Shown here one piece after another: positions 5,230-8,448 of a DNA stretch of 8,448 nucleotides. Source of the stretch: Candidatus Bathyarchaeota archaeon (GTDB lineage: Archaea > Thermoproteota > Bathyarchaeia > Bathyarchaeales > UBA233); NCBI GenBank assembly GCA_029907045.1, contig JARYMR010000060.1:1-8448 (forward strand), written 5' to 3'. The notes under the pieces were generated by a model. That model saw only the letters and a program-made list of their open reading frames with translations. It was not told where the DNA came from and did not search any database. Each line of letters starts with the position of its first letter. The stretch's first letter is position 1. Both the position numbers and the translations under genes were made by a program.

Positions 5230-6285
5230 TCAGGAAAGGGTTTTATCTGCTTTATTGTTCGCCGTTATTGCCTTAATTTCTAGGGCTTGCTGAACGGCAA
5301 ATCCAATGAAAAATCGTAGCCAAACAGTTAAAATTCTCGTGAGAATTGTTGCAGTGGCGCTAATGTCGAATGGAATGCCCGTCAAAACATAAAGGGTTGT
5401 CATGGTTATTTCAGGAAGCCCAGCTTCAAAGGGTATTCCCAATGGGATGCCGTGGATGGCTGAAATTATTGAATGCGTCAATATTATGACACTCCATTGA
5501 ACTGGAAAATTCATGGAAAAGAAGACAAGGTAGGCTATTCCTATACTTAAAAACCATGAAATAACGCCGAAAGAAACAGATGCAAAGAGAGTCTTTGGGG
5601 CATGCCCAAACTCTTTTATAGAATCATGGAATATTTTAGCCGCCTTAACAACTTCTCCTCTAACTTTTGTTAGTTTCCACCGCCCCCGACTTATATAATT
5701 TAAAAACCTTATGACTGCATCGATAATTTTTAAGGTCCATTTTTCCCTAAAGCATAAGAAAATCAGTAATATCAAAAAGAATGTTGAAGTACCAGCCAAA
5801 AACAATGATAAGTTTAAGACAAGCCCGCTGACCGGTCTCTCCATTAGTAAGAGAGTTATGCCAAGTAATAGGCTAAGGATGTTTATTCCCATACCCATAA
5901 GTCTTTGAATAACAAGGGAAGCCACAACCTTGCCGCTTGTTCCATTATGTTCCCTTGTGACGAGGTAAACTTTTGTTACATCTGCGCTTATGGATTCTGC
6001 TGGTATTGCTATGTCCACGAAGGTTCCATACCAAACATAAAGGAAGGATTTCATTATGGAAAGTTTTACGGAGAGAAAGTTGAGCAGGAGATACCAGGAA
6101 AGCGAATAGAAAAACGTGTCAAAAATTAGGAAGATTACTGCAACAGCGTATATGGATAAGTCAACACGCTGGGCTGTGGCAATTATTTTTGGAATATCCA
6201 CGTTGAAAATGTAGAGGTAGATGAAGAAGGCTGCCAAACCCAAAGCTAAGAGAAGGAACGTTTGCCATGATGCTTTAAACTTCAT
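5230..6285 (-). CDS. UPF0104 / lysylphosphatidylglycerol synthase TM-region family membrane protein (AglD/YbhN-like)
   Basis: A 351-residue integral membrane protein with about seven to nine helices, the first at residues 8-27. Family landmarks are the helix-edge segment IPAESISADVTKVYLVTREH (94-113) followed by SGKVVASLVIQRLMG, and the C-terminal GIPLGIPFEAGLPEITM (279-295) followed by ISATATILTRILTVWLRFF. The family corresponds to the membrane half of bacterial MprF and to archaeal AglD/YbhN-type proteins tied to lipid or lipid-linked sugar transfer across the membrane. The soluble aminoacyl-transferase domain of MprF is absent. Possible starts are GTG6303, ATG6294 and ATG6285, none with a good ribosome-binding site. 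ATG6285 is preferred because it begins just before the first helix and gives a leader of about 29 bases from the predicted transcription start. It heads an apparent two-gene unit with the acetyltransferase gene. Confidence 0.88.
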   Translation of the reverse strand: MKFKASWQTFLLLALGLAAFFIYLYIFNVDIPKIIATAQRVDLSIYAVAVIFLIFDTFFYSLSWYLLLNFLSVKLSIMKSFLYVWYGTFVDIAIPAESISADVTKVYLVTREHNGTSGKVVASLVIQRLMGMGINILSLLLGITLLLMERPVSGLVLNLSLFLAGTSTFFLILLIFLCFREKWTLKIIDAVIRFLNYISRGRWKLTKVRGEVVKAAKIFHDSIKEFGHAPKTLFASVSFGVISWFLSIGIAYLVFFSMNFPVQWSVIILTHSIISAIHGIPLGIPFEAGLPEITMTTLYVLTGIPFDISATATILTRILTVWLRFFIGFAVQQALEIKAITANNKADKTLS

Positions 6286-6326
6286 TGAAACCATGAAAGG
6301 CACTCAACATTCACAGCAAAAGATTC

Positions 6327-6394
6327 AGAGCACATTATATATTTTACCCAAATCAGCTCCTTTTCTAACAAAACTTAACTATGTTAGAGCACAT
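6327..6394. repeat. 9-base direct repeat AGAGCACAT flanking the divergent promoter
   Basis: AGAGCACAT occurs at 6327-6335 and again at 6386-6394. The copies are 59 bases apart, one abutting the shared TATA block and one just after the first possible ATG of the radical SAM gene. Two such copies this close are unlikely but not impossible by chance. They could be operator half-sites for one regulator. Confidence 0.35.
6335..6347. promoter_or_regulatory. Shared TATA-like block between the UPF0104 and radical SAM genes
   Basis: TTATATATTTTAC is the only strong A/T block in the 95-base divergent spacer. Read leftward (GTAAAATATATAA) it predicts transcription from about 6314, ahead of the UPF0104 starts. 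Read rightward it predicts a start near 6366, ahead of the ATG at 6381. Nearly symmetric TATA boxes can serve both directions, so the two genes may share one core promoter. Confidence 0.45.
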
Positions 6395-7322
6395 AAAACT
6401 TAATTGGTGCACTTTGTTGAGCCTAAAAGGTGTTCATTTTCTCCTCACATATAGATGCGATTTGGAATGTGACCACTGTTTTGTTTGGGGAAGCCCCAAC
6501 GCAAAAGGCACGTTCACTCTTGAGCAGATAAAGAATATTTTAAATGAGGCAAAGAAGCTGGGAACGGTGGATTACATTTCAATTGAGGGTGGAGAGCCCT
6601 TCCTTTACTATCCAATAATGGTTAAAGCCGTTGAAGAAGCGGTTAACCTCGGCTTTCGCGTGGAAATCCTCTCAAACTGTTATTGGGCTACATGCCAAGA
6701 AGACGCCATGGAATGGCTTGTTCCAATAGCGAAAACAAAAAACATTGAACTAACATTAAGCAGCGACCCATACCACGACGAAGGTTGGGAAACAAAAGAA
6801 GTTAAAAACGCTGTTAAGGCTGCAAAAACCCTAAACATCAAAACTGAAATCCTCGCAGTAAAATACCCGCACGCCGAAATGCCATGCCCAAACGAAATTG
6901 AAGGCGCCAAAGTTGGGCTTTGGGAGCTAATGTATAAAGGCAGAGCCTATTCCAAACTAGCCGAAAAGGCAAGCAAAAAATCTTGGCGGGAATTCACAAA
7001 ATGCCCATACGAAGATTTTACAAAACAAGAAAGGGTGCACATAGACCCCTTAGGTTTTGTTCACGTTTGCCAAGGAATTTCTATTGGAAATGCTTGGCAG
7101 AAACCCTTCTCACAAATAATTGAAGAGTTTAATCCTTATGAGAACGCCATTCTTGAGCCTTTGGTTCGTGGCGGTCCAGTGGCTTTGGTTGAAAAGTTTG
7201 GTTTGCCCCATGAAGAGGTTTATGCTGATGCTTGCCACTTCTGTTATGCCATGCGCCTTTTGCTGCGGAACAAATATCCGGAAATTTTGGCTCCCAACCA
7301 AATGTATGGAGAATTCGAATAG
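6381..7322 (+). CDS. Radical SAM enzyme with a C-terminal SPASM/Twitch-like cysteine region
   Basis: A 313-residue enzyme that should cleave S-adenosylmethionine to start radical chemistry on an unknown substrate. The cluster motif is YRCDLECDHCF with C26, C30 and C33 (CxxxCxxC). The SAM-binding GGEP is at 70-73, in DYISIEGGEPFLYYP. A later segment resembles the start of a SPASM/Twitch region: KCPYEDFTKQERVH followed by IDPLGFVHVCQGISIGNA, with C208 and C230 in a GN-ending block, then CHFCYAMR with C285 and C288. Four such cysteines could hold one auxiliary [4Fe-4S] cluster. The motif VWGSP follows the cluster loop. ATG6381 lacks a ribosome-binding site. TTG6417, with GGTG 7 bases upstream (6406-6409), would give a protein beginning SLKGVHFLLTYRC right before the cluster loop, and is a real alternative. 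No peptide-precursor gene is visible beside it. Confidence 0.9.
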   Translation: MLEHIKLNWCTLLSLKGVHFLLTYRCDLECDHCFVWGSPNAKGTFTLEQIKNILNEAKKLGTVDYISIEGGEPFLYYPIMVKAVEEAVNLGFRVEILSNCYWATCQEDAMEWLVPIAKTKNIELTLSSDPYHDEGWETKEVKNAVKAAKTLNIKTEILAVKYPHAEMPCPNEIEGAKVGLWELMYKGRAYSKLAEKASKKSWREFTKCPYEDFTKQERVHIDPLGFVHVCQGISIGNAWQKPFSQIIEEFNPYENAILEPLVRGGPVALVEKFGLPHEEVYADACHFCYAMRLLLRNKYPEILAPNQMYGEFE

Positions 7323-7362
7323 TATAAAAGCAAAGCCAATACATTAAAAAGGGTTAAGGTGA
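7323..7362 (+). promoter_or_regulatory. Candidate TATA box and Shine-Dalgarno site of the HD-domain gene
   Basis: TATAAAAG (7323-7330) begins immediately after the radical SAM stop codon and is the best TATA consensus match in the window. AAGGTGA (7356-7362) is a strong ribosome-binding site 7 bases before the ATG at 7370. A start near 7352 would give a leader of about 18 bases. The HD gene may thus be transcribed on its own as well as by readthrough from the radical SAM gene. Confidence 0.45.
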
Positions 7363-7369
7363 AAGCCTA

Positions 7370-7924
7370 ATGTTGACGAGGGATGAAGCCTTAAACTTAG
7401 TCAAAAAGAACGTTTCAAAAAGGAATATTGTTTATCACATGCTCGCTGTTGAAGCCATAATGCGAAGCCTTGCGAAACATTTTGGAGAAAACGAAGAAGT
7501 TTGGGGTTTAATTGGCTTGCTGCATGACATTGATTATGAAAAAACAGAGGCAACACCTGAAAAACACAGCCTCTTAGCCGAAGAAATCCTTAAGGGAAAA
7601 GTGCCAGAAGAAATGATAAAATCCATAAAAACCCACAATTTTAAACACACGGGCATAATGCCAGAAAATCGCATGGAAAAAGCGCTAATCGCTAGCGACG
7701 CCATTTCCGGATTGCTTGTGGCATGCGCTCTCGTTATGCCGTCAAAAAAATTGGCTGACGTTAAAGTTGAAACAGTGGCAAAAAAGTTTAAGGATAAAGA
7801 TTTTGCAAGAGGAGCAGAAAGGGAAAGAATTCTCATTTGCGAGGAAATTGGAATTCCGCGAGAAAAATTTTTTGAAATTGCCTTAGGTGGGCTTAAGAAC
7901 ATCGCATCAGAGATAGGCTTGTAA
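7370..7924 (+). CDS. HDIG-type HD-superfamily hydrolase
   Basis: A 184-residue soluble protein of the HD metal-dependent phosphohydrolase superfamily, in the small HDIG group. Putative metal ligands in order are H23 (IVYHMLAVEAIM), the H52-D53 doublet (IGLLHDIDYE), H66 (PEKHSLLAEEIL), H89 (IKTHNF) and D110 (ALIASDAISGLLVA). The last block, ALxAxDxxxGLxVA, is typical of this stand-alone group. Its length matches my recollection of homologues (about 180-190 residues), and it carries no extra domain. Members of the superfamily hydrolyse phosphate bonds in nucleotides or related compounds, but the substrate of this group is not known to me. The ATG start has the strong AAGGTGA site. The gene follows the radical SAM gene by 47 bases on the same strand, and its stop is 14 bases from the convergent MFS gene. 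Confidence 0.9.
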   Translation: MLTRDEALNLVKKNVSKRNIVYHMLAVEAIMRSLAKHFGENEEVWGLIGLLHDIDYEKTEATPEKHSLLAEEILKGKVPEEMIKSIKTHNFKHTGIMPENRMEKALIASDAISGLLVACALVMPSKKLADVKVETVAKKFKDKDFARGAERERILICEEIGIPREKFFEIALGGLKNIASEIGL

Positions 7925-7938
7925 GTAACATTCGCTGT

Positions 7939-8448
7939 CTAAACTTTTTGGGCTTCTTCTGCTTTTTCTACATGTTTTACATCGGTAAATAACCATGAGA
8001 ACGTCACTATCAATATGCCCGTTATAGCGCATGCAATGAAAAAGTTAGCTGTTCCCACAAAACCTGCAAATATTCCGGAAAGAATCATGCCTAAAGGTGT
8101 TGCAGCTGAGGCTAATGCCATAACGACAGAGTTCACTCTTCCTTGCATTTTCATAGGGACAATTGTTTGAAAAATCGTCTGTAATAAAACATTAACTATT
8201 GGCACACAAAAAGTCATGAGTAAACCGCTCATCGCCATAAACCAGAATAATCCTTTAGGGGTAAATGCAACAAAAGCATATCCTATAAAGATTATATACA
8301 GGGAAATTGCACTTACAAACATTTTTCTTTTAAATCCCTTCATTACTGACATCACTACTCCTCCGGTAAGAATACCAGCATGGATGAAAGCCATTACAAG
8401 TGCCAAGTCTGAAGCATCCCCTAAATGATCAAATTTTACGTAGTAGGG
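7939..8448 (-). CDS. MFS transporter, C-terminal half (5' end outside window)
   Basis: The frame is open from the right edge of the window to the stop at 7939, giving 169 visible residues, so an internal TTG at 8406 is not the start. Five or six hydrophobic helices fall at about residues 14-35, 44-62, 67-90, 106-128 and 132-153 of the visible part. Landmarks are a YYVKFDHLGDASDLALVMAF entry, the cytosolic loop MKGFKRKM between two helices, and TIVPMKMQGRVNSVV (95-109) followed by TPLGMILSGIFAG. The VP..xQGRV...PLG pattern is typical of MFS_3/DHA3-type drug and macrolide exporters. The visible part is the C-terminal half of a typical protein of about 400 residues, and it ends in a charged tail (TDVKHVEKAEEAQKV). 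A drug or metabolite efflux role is likely; the substrate is unknown. Confidence 0.85.
   Translation of the reverse strand, partial: PYYVKFDHLGDASDLALVMAFIHAGILTGGVVMSVMKGFKRKMFVSAISLYIIFIGYAFVAFTPKGLFWFMAMSGLLMTFCVPIVNVLLQTIFQTIVPMKMQGRVNSVVMALASAATPLGMILSGIFAGFVGTANFFIACAITGILIVTFSWLFTDVKHVEKAEEAQKV

Noticed and set aside
7110..7347. Three overlapping open frames at the end of the radical SAM gene
   Set aside because: They are shadows; the radical SAM frame keeps its conserved cysteines and a natural stop at 7322.
7689..7698. Palindrome TCGCTAGCGA
   Set aside because: It lies inside the conserved ASD block of the HD gene; a 10-base palindrome is not rare enough to stand against that.
1..8448. 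CRISPR array, insertion sequence, tRNA or defence island
   Set aside because: No regularly spaced repeats, transposase motifs, cloverleaf-like segments or recognisable defence genes were seen on either strand.

Overview
The window reads as ordinary chromosomal DNA of an archaeon. The clearest signs are a crenarchaeal-type single-stranded DNA-binding protein (one OB fold plus an Arg/Gly-rich tail), TATA-like boxes about 45-55 bases upstream of several start codons, short leaders with GGAG or GGTG ribosome-binding sites, several TTG/GTG starts, and families common in archaea (PPC/DUF296, UPF0104, membrane-anchored helix-hairpin-helix). The mix best fits an uncultivated TACK lineage such as Bathyarchaeia. 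That assignment is inference from gene content. No rRNA, tRNA, insertion sequence, CRISPR array or phage gene was seen.

Layout: bases 1-185 hold the 3' end of an unrecognised gene, followed by ssb (224-712, +). A minus-strand pair follows: a multi-pass 7TM-type membrane sensor (1848-1093) and, at once behind it, a small cytosolic protein (1081-767) resembling a NitrOD5-type output domain. A 190-base divergent spacer separates this pair from a stand-alone malic enzyme (2039-3421, +). Next comes a two-TM protein with a cytosolic helix-hairpin-helix domain (3526-3981, +). A small basic unknown protein (4273-4004, -) lies divergent from a PPC/DUF296 protein (4347-4772, +). A minus-strand unit of a UPF0104 membrane protein and a RimI-like acetyltransferase (6285-4764) converges on the PPC gene with a 9-base overlap. 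A radical SAM enzyme (6381-7322, +) and an HDIG-type HD-domain protein (7370-7924, +) follow. The C-terminal half of an MFS transporter (8448-7939, -) runs off the right edge.

Genes are tightly packed. Four convergent pairs have spacers of 54, 22, -9 and 14 bases. Two divergent pairs (4273/4347 and 6285/6381) each seem to share one A/T-rich core promoter block. No stretch over 300 bases lacks a gene.

The window does not hold one coherent metabolic pathway. Its less ordinary content is the split sensor/output pair, the membrane-tethered helix-hairpin-helix protein, the small basic protein paired with a PPC protein, and the radical SAM enzyme next to an HD-domain protein. I see no strong evidence for a wholly new system.
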